This document shows, one piece after another, positions 30,843 to 39,779 of a DNA stretch of 48,252 nt. The notes under the pieces are model-generated. The model worked only from the letters and a program-made list of their open reading frames with translations. It did not search any database and was not told the origin of the DNA. How positions within the stretch are numbered: position 1 is the first letter of the stretch; each line of letters opens with the position of its first letter. The translations under genes were made by a program, and so were the position numbers. Source of the DNA: Acidobacteriota bacterium (GTDB taxonomy: Bacteria > Acidobacteriota > Vicinamibacteria > Vicinamibacterales > UBA8438); the NCBI GenBank assembly GCA_021296515.1, contig JAGWAH010000005.1, forward strand, positions 12,425 through 60,676. Reading direction: 5' to 3'.

Positions 30843-31487
30843 CTACGCTCCTCCCTTCCGAACCACCACCAGGCCACTCGCTCCAACCCGACCCGGTCCC
30901 TCTCCGCGCTCCGCCTCCGCCCGAGCAGCGGAGCCATCGTTCACCCTCCCGGCGGCTCCGCCGAAGAACAACAGCGTGCCCCCAGCCCTCACCAGTCCCT
31001 CGAGAGCGCTTGCCGCCCTCTCGTCCACGCGGACTCCCCGTATGGTCAGAACGTCGTGAGCGCCCCGCAGCTCGGCCCGGTCCAGCAGCTCCTCGTACCT
31101 GCAGCGTTCCACCACGACGCCGTCCAGCTTCAGTTGCCGAACCGCCTCGCGCAGGAACGCTGCCTTCCGCACCCTCGCTTCCACCATCCTCACGAACAGC
31201 CGCGGCCTCGCGATCCTGATCGGAATCGCCGGCGAGCCGCCACCCGAGCCGATGTCCACGAGCGCCCCGGCGCCCCGCGGGATGCGCCGCGCCGCGAGCA
31301 ACGGTTCCAGGACCAGCCGGTCCAGCCCCCGGTCATCCCCGCCCAGCGCCGTCAGATTCATGCGCTCGTTCCACCGCAACAACAGTGCCACGTACGCCGC
31401 CAACCGCGCGGCCGGCGCCGGCGCCAGCGGCAGCCCCGCCCGCTCCGCCCGCCGCTGCAACCGTTCCGCCAGGCCCACCTCTGCCAC
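30843..31487 (-). CDS. rsmG: 16S rRNA (guanine-N7)-methyltransferase RsmG
   Basis: The 214-residue SAM-dependent enzyme methylates G527 of 16S rRNA (E. coli numbering). The N-terminal helix YVALLLRWNERMNLTAL and the SAM-binding ALVDIGSGGGSPAIPIRI are typical, as is VRMVEARVRKAAFLREAVRQ. It begins 9 bp after mnmG, in the conserved mnmG-rsmG-parAB order. Confidence 0.93.
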   Translation of the reverse strand: MAEVGLAERLQRRAERAGLPLAPAPAARLAAYVALLLRWNERMNLTALGGDDRGLDRLVLEPLLAARRIPRGAGALVDIGSGGGSPAIPIRIARPRLFVRMVEARVRKAAFLREAVRQLKLDGVVVERCRYEELLDRAELRGAHDVLTIRGVRVDERAASALEGLVRAGGTLLFFGGAAGRVNDGSAARAEAERGEGPGRVGASGLVVVRKGGA

Positions 31488-31496
31488 TCTTCGTCC

Positions 31497-33338
31497 CTAC
31501 GCGCTCACCTTGGCGCCAATCAACGCCACCGCGGCCGGCGTCACGCCGGGAATCCGCAGCGCCTGCCCCAGTGTGTCCGGCCGCGTCTCCGTCAACCGCT
31601 CCGCAATCTCGCGGGACAGCCCCGGCAGGCTCGAATAGGAGAACGACGCCGGGATCCGACGATGCTCCAGCCGCCGCGCCCGCTCGATCGTCGCTTCTTG
31701 CCGCTCCAGATACCCCGCGTACTTGAAGTGCGTCTCCACGCTCCAGAGGTCCTCCCGTTCCTCACCGGGCGCCACCTCCAGCCGCAACTCGTTCCCCCTG
31801 GCCAGCCACTCGAGCTCCACGTCCGGACGCCGCAACGCCTGCGACGCCCGCGCGCGGTTCCCGTCCGCCAAAGTCACCGTCGTCCTCGCAACCCGGCGCG
31901 CGTTCTCCTCGAACCGCGACCGCCGGTCCTGGAAGCGCGCCCACCGGCGGTCATCCACCAGGCCGACCTCCCGACCCCGTTCCGTCAAACGCAGATCGGC
32001 GTTGTCGATCCGCAGCAAGAGTCGGTACTCCGCCCGTGACGTGAACATGCGGTACGGCTCCAGGCATCCACGCGTCGTCAGGTCGTCGGCCAGCACGCCC
32101 AGGTACGCCTCGTCCCGACCGAGCACGAACGGCTCCTCGCAGGCAACCGCGCGCGCCGCGTTGATTCCGGCCAAGACCCCCTGTCCGGCGGCCTCCTCGT
32201 AGCCCGAGGTCCCGTTCACCTGGCCGGCCAGAAACAGGCCCGCTACGTCCTTCGCCTCGTAGCTCCGAGACAACGCCGTCGGCTGCACGAAGTCGTACTC
32301 CACGGCGTAGCCCGGCCGCATCATTTCCGCATCCTCGAGTCCCGGCAGCGCGTGCACGAGGGACTCCTGGACCTCGACCGGCAGACTCATCGAATAGCCG
32401 TTCACGTAGACCTCGTCGGCGTCGACGCCCTCCGGCTCCAGAAAGATCTGGTGCCGCTCGTGATGGGGGAACCGCATGACCTTGTCCTCGAGGGAGGGAC
32501 AATAGCGCGGCCCGATCCCCTCGATCTGACCGTTGTACAGCGGCGACCGTTGGATGTTGGCTCGCACGATCTCGTGCACGCGCTCCGTCGTGTGCATCTG
32601 GTGACACTCTATCTGCCGCCTGTCGATGCGCCCGGTCATGAACGAGAACGGTACCGGCTGTTCGTCTCCCAGCGCCCTTTCGAGCCGCTCGAAGCGGATG
32701 CTCCGACGGTGGAGCCTGGGCGGCGTCCCCGTCTTCAGGCGGCCCCACGGCAGGCCGAGCGCCTTCAACGATTCCGCCAGGCGCTGCGACGGCGGCTCTC
32801 CCGCCCGGCCGGCCGGCGTACGCCGCCGTCCCACGTGCACCAGCCCGTTCAGGAAGGTACCCGTGGTCACCACGACCGCTCGCGCGTGGAGCGTTTCCCC
32901 GCCGGCTTCTCCACCGGCGGTCTCGAGGTCGACCCCCAGGACCCGGCCATGCCGTACCAGTACGCCCCCGACGCGGCAGACAACCCAGGTGATTCGTTCT
33001 TCCCGGCAAAGCGCCTCCGCGACCCACGCACCGTACCGGCGCTTGTCCGCCTGCGCCCGCGGCGAGCGCACGGCGGGGCCCCGACTGCGATTCAGCAGCT
33101 TGAACTGGATGCCGGTGGCATCGATCGCTTCGCCCATCAGGCCGCCCAGTGCGTCGATCTCGCGCACCAGGTGACCCTTGGCCGTGCCCCCTATGGCGGG
33201 GTTGCAGGGCATGTGCGCCACGGTGGCCTCGGACAGCGTACAGATCGCGACCCGACATCCCATCCGGGCCGCTGCACGGGCCGCCTCCACGCCGGCGTGT
33301 CCCGCCCCGATCACGATGACGTCGAATCGACTCTCCAC
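31497..33338 (-). CDS. mnmG: tRNA uridine-34 modification enzyme MnmG (GidA)
   Basis: The 613-residue FAD protein works with MnmE to make 5-carboxymethylaminomethyluridine at the tRNA wobble base. The Rossmann motif VIVIGAGHAGVEAARAAARM is followed by the signatures HMPCNPAIGGTAKGHLVREI and SRGPAVRSPRAQADKRRY. GQVNGTSGYEEAAGQGVLAG and the C-terminal LPGLSREIAERLTETRPDTL are also present. Length is normal. It lies 16 bp after mnmE. Confidence 0.97.
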   Translation of the reverse strand: MESRFDVIVIGAGHAGVEAARAAARMGCRVAICTLSEATVAHMPCNPAIGGTAKGHLVREIDALGGLMGEAIDATGIQFKLLNRSRGPAVRSPRAQADKRRYGAWVAEALCREERITWVVCRVGGVLVRHGRVLGVDLETAGGEAGGETLHARAVVVTTGTFLNGLVHVGRRRTPAGRAGEPPSQRLAESLKALGLPWGRLKTGTPPRLHRRSIRFERLERALGDEQPVPFSFMTGRIDRRQIECHQMHTTERVHEIVRANIQRSPLYNGQIEGIGPRYCPSLEDKVMRFPHHERHQIFLEPEGVDADEVYVNGYSMSLPVEVQESLVHALPGLEDAEMMRPGYAVEYDFVQPTALSRSYEAKDVAGLFLAGQVNGTSGYEEAAGQGVLAGINAARAVACEEPFVLGRDEAYLGVLADDLTTRGCLEPYRMFTSRAEYRLLLRIDNADLRLTERGREVGLVDDRRWARFQDRRSRFEENARRVARTTVTLADGNRARASQALRRPDVELEWLARGNELRLEVAPGEEREDLWSVETHFKYAGYLERQEATIERARRLEHRRIPASFSYSSLPGLSREIAERLTETRPDTLGQALRIPGVTPAAVALIGAKVSA

Positions 33339-33354
33339 CTGGAAACCCTCCGCC

Positions 33355-34725
33355 TCACTTTCCTATGCAGAACTGCTCGAAGATGCGTTCGAGCACGGCA
33401 TCGGGAGTGCGCTTTCCGGATATCTCCTCGAGTGCCCGCCGCGCCTCCTCCAGATCCGCCAGCACCAGTTCCTCCGAAGCACCCCCGGCCGCAGCCGCCG
33501 ACGCCCGTCGCAGCGCTCGTTCCGCCCTGCCGAGGAGATCGATATGCCGCACGTTGGAGATGGCCGGCGTGTCGCGAATCGGCGTTCCACCCTCTAGTAC
33601 CTGCAGCAGCGCACCCCGAATCGCTGTTGCGGCGCTCCCGTCGATCAGACAGGTCTCCAGCACGGGCCCGCAGGCCGCCATCCGCGGCTCGACCGCCGGC
33701 GACCAGGCGGCTCGCAGGTCCCGCTTGTTCACCACGACGAGCCTGGGTCGGCCCGCCGTCTCCTCCAGCAGAGCCCAATCATCCGCATCGAGCGGCCGAG
33801 AACGGTCGAGAACGACGATGACCGCCGCGGCCACGTCTACCGCCGCACGAGCACGGCGAACGCCTTCGGCTTCCACCTCTTCGGTCGTGGTGCGGATTCC
33901 CGCCGTATCGACCAGGGTCACCGGGATGCCGCCAAGATCGACGGTTTCGGTCACGAGGTCCCGCGTCGTCCCTGCCGCGCCCGCCACGATGGCCCGCTGC
34001 ACCCCGCACAACTGATTGAAAAGAGAGGACTTTCCTACATTGGGTCGGCCGGCCACAGCCACTTGGCAACCGTCGCGAATCAGCCTTCCCCGTTGCGCCG
34101 AGACAATCAGATCGTGCACCCGCGCCGCGAGACTCGCAGCTTCCACGCCGGCCGCCCGCGCATCGATGAAGTGATAGCCCTCGTCGGGAAAGTCGAGCGA
34201 TGCCTCCAGCCGCGCCACCAGGTCGAAGAGCACTCGATCCAGCGCGCCGATTGCCGCTGTAGCGGTTCCCTCCAGTTGATCGAAGGCGACACGCGCCTGG
34301 CGCGGAGTAACCGCGGTGACCAGGTCGTGGACGGCTTCGGCCTGCACCAGATCGAGACGGCCACGGAGAAAGGCACGCAACGTGAATTCGCCCGGTTCAG
34401 CCAATCGGGCGCCGGCCGCGGTCGCCGCCGTCACGATCTGCCGCAGAATCACCGGACTTCCGTGACCGCTGACCTCGACGACGTCCTCGCCGGTGTACGA
34501 GCGCGGGCCCGGGAAGTACGTCGCCAGAACGCGATCCAGAGGGCGACGATCGACAGGATCGAGAGCGTTGGTCAGCGTGGCGCGCCGCGGCGCCAGCCTG
34601 GACGAGGTGGAGAGAATCCTGCCCGCGATGCCGATCGCGCCTGGTCCACTCACGCGCACGATGCCCACGCCACCCGGACCAGGCGGCGTCGCGATGGCCA
34701 CGATCGTGTCGTCGGTGGCGAACAT
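33355..34725 (-). CDS. mnmE: tRNA modification GTPase MnmE (TrmE)
   Basis: The 456-residue GTPase has an N-terminal folate-binding domain (DDTIVAIATPPGPGGVGIVR), a helical domain and an inserted G domain: G1 VAGRPNVGKSSLFNQL, G2 region GTTRDLVTE, G3 VDTAGIRTT, G4 VNKRD. It ends in the conserved FCIGK, whose Cys is characteristic. It is the partner of MnmG, encoded immediately downstream. Confidence 0.97.
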   Translation of the reverse strand: MFATDDTIVAIATPPGPGGVGIVRVSGPGAIGIAGRILSTSSRLAPRRATLTNALDPVDRRPLDRVLATYFPGPRSYTGEDVVEVSGHGSPVILRQIVTAATAAGARLAEPGEFTLRAFLRGRLDLVQAEAVHDLVTAVTPRQARVAFDQLEGTATAAIGALDRVLFDLVARLEASLDFPDEGYHFIDARAAGVEAASLAARVHDLIVSAQRGRLIRDGCQVAVAGRPNVGKSSLFNQLCGVQRAIVAGAAGTTRDLVTETVDLGGIPVTLVDTAGIRTTTEEVEAEGVRRARAAVDVAAAVIVVLDRSRPLDADDWALLEETAGRPRLVVVNKRDLRAAWSPAVEPRMAACGPVLETCLIDGSAATAIRGALLQVLEGGTPIRDTPAISNVRHIDLLGRAERALRRASAAAAGGASEELVLADLEEARRALEEISGKRTPDAVLERIFEQFCIGK

Positions 34726-34824
34726 CCGCGTCCTGGCCCGGCGGCGCCGTGCGGGACCGGTCGCCCAGGCGTATGCGCCGACAGGCTCGCTACGTTCGCA
34801 AACGCGGCGGAACCCGCGATTACC

Positions 34825-35280
34825 TCATTCGGCGGAAGCCGTGATGAGCACGGTCTTCAGGAAGGCGTCCCCGACGCTCTCCGACGACACGCCCTGCATG
34901 TCGGCGACCGCCAGATGCACGATCCGCCTTGCGTAGGGGTTGAGAGGACCGATCTCCTGGGCCTCTCCGGTGTCGCGAGCGCGTTGCGCGAGGATCCGCG
35001 CCGACTCGCGCAGCTCGCCGTCCTTGCCCTTCCGGTAGTCCAGGCTGTCGACCACGATGTGTCCATCGGCGTGCTCCCGCCGAAACGCGGCGTTGACGAC
35101 GTGCTGCAGGGCATCGAGCCCCGCCGCCTTGCGTTGGAGAAACACGTCGGAACCGTCCCCGGCCAGGCGCACGCGCGTGCCGTCCTCAATGCGCTCGACG
35201 TCGACGTCGAGCGCCAGGCCCAGCGCCCGGCCGATTTCCCTTACGAAGTCGCCCATCCGCGCGTCGAGTGCGTCACTCAC
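34825..35280 (-). CDS. jag: Jag/KhpB RNA-binding protein (KH and R3H domains)
   Basis: The 151-residue protein has a KH-like domain (LAGDGSDVFLQRKAAGLDAL) and an R3H domain (LNPYARRIVHLAVAD, where R and H form the RxxxH motif). The N-terminal Jag-specific domain found in Firmicute homologues is missing, so it is short. It overlaps the 3' end of yidC by 8 bp, the usual neighbour. Jag/KhpB binds RNA and has been linked to cell division and envelope growth in Gram-positive bacteria. Confidence 0.9.
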   Translation of the reverse strand: MSDALDARMGDFVREIGRALGLALDVDVERIEDGTRVRLAGDGSDVFLQRKAAGLDALQHVVNAAFRREHADGHIVVDSLDYRKGKDGELRESARILAQRARDTGEAQEIGPLNPYARRIVHLAVADMQGVSSESVGDAFLKTVLITASAE

Positions 35281-37072
35281 TTTGCCTGGCCTTCCTTCCG
35301 GATCCGGTCCCCCGGCCGCTCTTCTTCACACGCCGTTCGGCGGGCGGCCGCACGGTGCGCGTTTTCGGAGGACCAATGACCCGATTCGTCACGACGGTCT
35401 GCAGAATCCCGATGACGTTGCTGGTGAGCCAGTACAGGACAAGCCCGCTCGGCGCCCAGACGAACATGAACGTGAAGACCACCGGCATGAGCATCATGAT
35501 CTTCTGCTGCATCGGATCCGCCTGCGTCGGCGTCATCTTCTGCTGCAGCACCATCGAGGCGCCCATGACGATCGGCGTGATGTAGAGCGGATCCTCCACC
35601 GACAGATCGGTAATCCAACCCACGAACGGCTCGCCCCGAATCTCGACCGCCGACCGGAGAAGGCTGAAGAAGGCAAAGAGAACCGGAAAGGTGAGGAGCA
35701 TCGGCAGGCACCCGCTCGCCGGGTTCACGCCGCGATCCCGGTAGAGCGCCATGATCTCCTGGTTCATCTTCTGCTTCTCGGGATCGGTCGCCTTCAGGTG
35801 GGAGTATCGTTCCTGAATCGCCTTCATTTCCGGCTGGACTTCCTGCATCTTGCGCATCGAGACGACGCTCTTGTGGCGCAGCGGGAAGATGACGATGTTC
35901 ACGAGAATCGTGAGGATGATGATCGCCCAGCCCCAGTTGTCCACGTACGCATGGACCCACGTGAGCGACCGGTGCAGCGGCACGACCAGCCATCCCAGCC
36001 ACCCGAAGTCGATCGACCTGATCAGGGCCGCGTCCACCTGCTCCAGCAGGTCGAATTCCTTCGGCCCGACGAAGAAGGGCAGGTCGATGGTCTCGCCGGG
36101 CGCCCGCAGGCTGAACGCCATGAGCTCGCGCGCCGGTCCGTCGGGCGTCCGCGGCGGCAGCGGCACATAGCGATACGCAACTTCTGCCTCCTGCCGGCCG
36201 ACCAGCGCAACCGCAAGAAAGTAGTGATTGTCGACCCCCGCGAAGCCGATCTGCCCGCTGTACGCGGGGCGCGCCACGATGTCCGAGGACGTCGGCCGCG
36301 TAATGCCCTCGTCCTCCACTCCCTCGACGCCCACCAGGCGGCCGAAGATGACGCCGCGCGGTCCCTCGCGGTAGGCCATTCCCGAACTCGACGCCTCCAC
36401 GCCGCCCAGCGCCGGGCCCCATGCAACGCGCGGCGCGAGCCGGCTGTCTCCATCGAACGCTTCGGCGCGGAAGCGAACGAGATAGCCGTGCATGCCCGGC
36501 TCGAACTCGTACTCCTTCCTGATGCGGAATCCGGACGAATCTTCGAACTCGAACGCCAGGGTCTCGGCGCGGTCGGCGACCGCGACGCGTTGCGCGCTGG
36601 GCCGATACAGCGCATCCGCCGCGCGACCCGTCAGCTCGGGGTCCTCGAACACCAGGGAGAACGGCGGCAGCTCGACGGCCGGAAGCTCGCCCGGCACGAG
36701 GTCGATCGCCGCACCCGTCTCCCGGTCCAGGTGTTCCTTGAGCAGCCAACTGACTGGTGAGGCTCCGCGATTCCGGAAGACCGCGCGTACGCGCTCGGTC
36801 TCGACCACGACCTCGCGGGCCTCCTGGTCGGCGACCACCGGCGTGATCTCCTCGCGGGGTGCGGTCGCCGGATCGGCCGGCGGCGCGGCTGGGGTGGACG
36901 TTGCCGCCGGCGCCGGCGACTGATCGGGTGCGACGGCAGGCGGCGCCGACTGGGGCGGCGCTCCGCTTCCGGCCACCTCGGGCGGGCGGGCCGGCGGCGG
37001 CGCGACGAGACTCTGGTACACCAGGAGCACCAGCAGGGAGAGAAGGAAAGCAAGCAGGACTCTTCGTTCCAT
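35273..37072 (-). CDS. yidC: Membrane protein insertase YidC
   Basis: The 599-residue insertase has an N-terminal membrane segment (VLLAFLLSLLVLLVYQSLV), an Ala/Pro-rich linker and a large periplasmic beta domain (about 80-350), typical of Gram-negative YidC. The conserved insertase core follows: WGWAIIILTILVNIVIFPLR, KMQEVQPEMKAIQERY, NPASGCLPMLLTFPVLFAFF and LMPVVFTFMFVWAPSGLVLY. It ends with a basic tail (KKSGRGTGSGRKARQ). It helps insert proteins into the inner membrane, with or without Sec. Confidence 0.96.
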   Translation of the reverse strand: MERRVLLAFLLSLLVLLVYQSLVAPPPARPPEVAGSGAPPQSAPPAVAPDQSPAPAATSTPAAPPADPATAPREEITPVVADQEAREVVVETERVRAVFRNRGASPVSWLLKEHLDRETGAAIDLVPGELPAVELPPFSLVFEDPELTGRAADALYRPSAQRVAVADRAETLAFEFEDSSGFRIRKEYEFEPGMHGYLVRFRAEAFDGDSRLAPRVAWGPALGGVEASSSGMAYREGPRGVIFGRLVGVEGVEDEGITRPTSSDIVARPAYSGQIGFAGVDNHYFLAVALVGRQEAEVAYRYVPLPPRTPDGPARELMAFSLRAPGETIDLPFFVGPKEFDLLEQVDAALIRSIDFGWLGWLVVPLHRSLTWVHAYVDNWGWAIIILTILVNIVIFPLRHKSVVSMRKMQEVQPEMKAIQERYSHLKATDPEKQKMNQEIMALYRDRGVNPASGCLPMLLTFPVLFAFFSLLRSAVEIRGEPFVGWITDLSVEDPLYITPIVMGASMVLQQKMTPTQADPMQQKIMMLMPVVFTFMFVWAPSGLVLYWLTSNVIGILQTVVTNRVIGPPKTRTVRPPAERRVKKSGRGTGSGRKARQSE

Positions 37073-37114
37073 GAGTGGGCCTGTTACTGTACGCCGGGGC
37101 CAGAGCGTGTGTCT

Positions 37115-37438
37115 CTAGAGAGCATCCGCGCGCGGGCCGCGCGGCGCGGGAACCTGGTCGAGTCCGCCGCGGCACAGAGGCTGACACCGCGCCAGCCGGC
37201 AGGCCGCGAGCCATCCTCCGCGAATCGCGCCGTGCCGTGCGACTGCCTCGACGGCGTAGGCGGAGCACGAGGGCACGAACCGACAGCGCCCCCCGAGCAC
37301 CTGAGCAAGGGTCACTTGATAGGACCTAATAGCGACCAGCAGCAGCCGCGCGGCCAGGGAGGGCGCGCGGTCCGCGATCGGTCGGCCGCCCTTCACGGGT
37401 TCGTCCATGCCGCTGGAGAGTGGCGCGATAGTCGGCAT
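37115..37438 (-). CDS. yidD: YidD membrane protein insertion efficiency factor
   Basis: The 107-residue product carries the YidD signature: RSYQVTLAQVLGGRCRFVPS, CSAYAVEAVARHGAIRGGWL and AACRLARCQPLCRGGLDQVP. The start is uncertain: ATG at 37438 or 37408; the core begins about 27 residues in. It overlaps rnpA by about 80-110 bp in another frame, an arrangement common in bacteria. Downstream, yidC begins 42 bp away. It assists YidC-dependent insertion. Confidence 0.88.
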   Translation of the reverse strand: MPTIAPLSSGMDEPVKGGRPIADRAPSLAARLLLVAIRSYQVTLAQVLGGRCRFVPSCSAYAVEAVARHGAIRGGWLAACRLARCQPLCRGGLDQVPAPRGPRADAL

Positions 37439-37733
37439 CGAGGGCCGCGAATCGAACGTCGGGAAACCCGGGCCGCAACAACGCGACGAAATCGAAGCCC
37501 GGAAGGCCTCTGCGGTGCCTGAAGAGCTCGCGCATCAGGCGCTTGCCCCTGTTCCGCCGAACCGCCCCTCCGATCCGGCGCGTCGCGATGATCCCCAGCC
37601 TGCTCCGGTCCAGACCGTTCGGAAGCGTGAACAGAACGAGATGGCGGCCGTGGATGCGGACACCCTCCCGCTGCACGGTGAGGAACTCCCTTCGGCGGCG
37701 GATCCGGTCGAGCCGGGAGAGATTCCGATTCAC
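37326..37733 (-). CDS. rnpA: Ribonuclease P protein component
   Basis: The 135-residue basic protein supports the RNase P RNA in tRNA 5' maturation. The N-terminus SRLDRIRRRREFLTVQREG and the signature ATRRIGGAVRRNRGKRLMRE (RNR motif) are diagnostic. Its C-terminal third (REGRPTDRGPRALPGRAAAA) is low-complexity and lies in the overlap with yidD, so it may be shaped by the other frame. Confidence 0.94.
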   Translation of the reverse strand: MNRNLSRLDRIRRRREFLTVQREGVRIHGRHLVLFTLPNGLDRSRLGIIATRRIGGAVRRNRGKRLMRELFRHRRGLPGFDFVALLRPGFPDVRFAALDADYRATLQRHGRTREGRPTDRGPRALPGRAAAAGRY

Positions 37734-37864
37734 GTTTGCGCGCCACCGCGATCAACGGGCCGCCCCGGCGTCGGCTCTCGACCAAAACGCGGCCAGCCGC
37801 ACCCCTCTCGCTCGCGCGACCGGACCTGTCCACGATCTGCGCCGCTCTACGCCGCGCACACCTG

Positions 37865-38002
37865 CTAGGAAACCGAAAGGCGCTTCCGCCCCTTGGCCCG
37901 GCGCCGCCTCAGGACTTCCCTGCCGGTCTTCGTGCTCATGCGCTTGCGGAACCCGTGGGTCCGTTTGCGCCGCCGGTTGTTCGGCTGATACGTGCGTTTC
38001 AT
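37865..38002 (-). CDS. rpmH: 50S ribosomal protein L34
   Basis: The 45-residue protein begins [20 protein letters not shown] and ends in [14 protein letters not shown], a full-length L34. It lies 131 bp before rnpA, in the conserved rpmH-rnpA order, and next to the origin. Confidence 0.97.
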   Translation of the reverse strand: MKRTYQPNNRRRKRTHGFRKRMSTKTGREVLRRRRAKGRKRLSVS

Positions 38003-38379
38003 GCTCTCATCATCCTCGCGGCCCGTCTCGGCGGGCACATCCCGACGCGAAACGATCATGGTAGCCACCGCACCGGACGCATGTCAACGAAAACCGGAGT
38101 CCTCGCGCCCTGCATCACGAGTGGTTATCCGGTTGTCGTCGTCCGGTGAGTGTGGTAAATTTCCGGTCCCGGCCGCGAGGCGGCACCCCCAACACAGAGA
38201 TTTTCCACAGGGTGTGGAAGAAACTGTGGATAAACAGGATGCCCCTCGCCGTGTGGAGCGGCCAGTGAGGGGTTGCTGGACGACGGTACAGGTCACTGCC
38301 AGGGATTTTCGCCCTGCGTCGGCCCGTCGCCCACGGGATCAGCGAGACCGGCGGCGACGGCCGGAGCGACCGCACTTCG
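38003..38379. other. oriC: Probable replication origin (oriC) with DnaA-box cluster
   Basis: In the rpmH-dnaA spacer a cluster of DnaA boxes is visible. A perfect TGTGGATAA (reverse of TTATCCACA) lies at 38226-38234. Close variants are TTTTCCACA at 38202-38210, TGTGGAAGA at 38214-38222 and TGTGGTAAA at 38152-38160. TTATCCGG at 38126-38133 is a partial match. Genes diverge from this point. A TTTCCACA box lies at 39962-39969 upstream of dnaN, so an origin in the dnaA-dnaN spacer cannot be excluded. No strongly AT-rich unwinding region is obvious; the best is 38150-38240. Confidence 0.8.
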
Positions 38380-39696
38380 ATGCCGAACAACGTCTGGTCC
38401 GAGCTTCTGGCGCGCATCGAGACCAAGGTCAACCGCCACAGCTTCAACACCTGGTTCAGCCCGACCGTCTTCGTGGAGGACACCGGCGACCGCGTCACCG
38501 TCAGAGTGCCCAGCGAACTCTGCCGGAACTGGCTCACCAAGCACTACACCGCGGTGATCACGGAAGCCACAGCGGAAGTGCAGCGCAGCGGGGTCAAGAT
38601 CGCGTTCGTCATGGACGTGGACGCGGGCAATGTGGAGCCGCAGTCGCCGTCCGTCTCCCGCGCCCCTGCCCCGGGCGCGGCGGCCCGCGGCCTGAACCCG
38701 CGCTACACCTTCGACTCGTTCGTCGTCGGCTCGTCGAATCAATTCGCCCACGCTGCCTCTCTCGCCGTGGGCGAGGCGCCCTCCCGCTCGTACAACCCCC
38801 TCTATCTGTACGGCGGTGTCGGTCTGGGCAAGACGCACCTGATGCATGCGATCGGCCACTACCTGCTCGGTCAGATGCCCGACCTCAGCCTCACGTACAT
38901 CTCGTCCGAGCGCTTCATGAACGAGATGATCAACGCGCTCCGCTACGACCGCATCCTCGATTTCCGGGAGCGCTACCGGAAGCTCGACGTCCTGATGGTC
39001 GACGACGTGCAGTTCCTGTCCGGCAAGGAGGGAACGCAGACCGAGTTCTTCCACACGTTCAACTCGCTGTACGACGCGCAGAAACAGATCGTCATCAGCA
39101 GCGACTGCCCGCCGCACGAGATCCAGCAGCTCGAGGAGCGGCTGAGATCGCGATTCGAATGGGGCCTGATCGCCGACATCCAGTCGCCGGATCTGGAGAC
39201 CAAGATCGCGATCCTCAAAAAGAAGGCCGAGGCCGAGACCGTCCCGCTGCGCGATGACGTGGCGCTCTACATCGCCAGCGGCATCAAGTCCAACGTCCGG
39301 GAGCTGGAGGGATCGCTCATCCGACTCATCGCGTACGCCTCGTTGACCGGCAACGCGATCTCGCTGCCCCTTGCCCAGGACGTCCTCCGCAACATCCTCC
39401 ACCGCGACGAGCAGCCGGTGACCATCGGCATGGTCCAGAAGTTCATCGCCAACTACTACCGGCTCAAGCTCGCCGACCTGAAGGGCCGCAACAGCTCCAA
39501 GGCGGTGGCGCGCCCGCGGCAGATAGCGATGTTCCTCTGCAGGACCCTGACCGACGCCTCGCTCCCGCAGATCGGAAAGAGCTTCGGCCGCGACCATTCG
39601 ACCGTCGTCCACTCGATTCGCAAGGTCGAGGGACAGTGCAAGACCGACCGCGAGTTCCACAACCTGGTCAACAGCTTCATCGAGACGTTCCGCTAG
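38380..39696 (+). CDS. dnaA: Chromosomal replication initiator DnaA
   Basis: The 438-residue AAA+ initiator has domain I (MPNNVWSELLARIETKVNRH, then SFNTWF), a linker and domain III with Walker A YLYGGVGLGKTHLMHAIGH, Walker B LDVLMVDDVQFLSGKEGTQ and sensor SSDCPPHEI. The domain IV signature is SLPQIGKSFGRDHSTVVHSI. Length is normal. Its TAG stop at 39694-39696 coincides with the first bases of palindromic element E, whose perfect hairpin then immediately follows the gene. Confidence 0.97.
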   Translation: MPNNVWSELLARIETKVNRHSFNTWFSPTVFVEDTGDRVTVRVPSELCRNWLTKHYTAVITEATAEVQRSGVKIAFVMDVDAGNVEPQSPSVSRAPAPGAAARGLNPRYTFDSFVVGSSNQFAHAASLAVGEAPSRSYNPLYLYGGVGLGKTHLMHAIGHYLLGQMPDLSLTYISSERFMNEMINALRYDRILDFRERYRKLDVLMVDDVQFLSGKEGTQTEFFHTFNSLYDAQKQIVISSDCPPHEIQQLEERLRSRFEWGLIADIQSPDLETKIAILKKKAEAETVPLRDDVALYIASGIKSNVRELEGSLIRLIAYASLTGNAISLPLAQDVLRNILHRDEQPVTIGMVQKFIANYYRLKLADLKGRNSSKAVARPRQIAMFLCRTLTDASLPQIGKSFGRDHSTVVHSIRKVEGQCKTDREFHNLVNSFIETFR

Positions 39697-39779
39697 GCGT
39701 CTGCGCCGTAGCACGGCGCAGACGCCTGGTCAGGCCCGGTTGGGCGGCAATCGGCGCCGGCGGCGACGATTGTCGGGCC
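39694..39779 (+). repeat. Dispersed palindromic element, copy E
   Basis: The first part (39695-39727) is a perfect 15-bp stem, AGGCGTCTGCGCCGT and ACGGCGCAGACGCCT, with a 3-base loop. The second part (39729-39779) is nearly identical to 1-50. The TAG at its left edge is the dnaA stop codon. Located between dnaA and dnaN, the hairpin could limit read-through from dnaA. Confidence 0.8.

Noticed and set aside
30539-30937. Small minus-strand gene in the pyrF-rsmG spacer
   Set aside because: It would overlap the rsmG end and contains parS; composition is Arg/Gly-rich and resembles a shadow frame.
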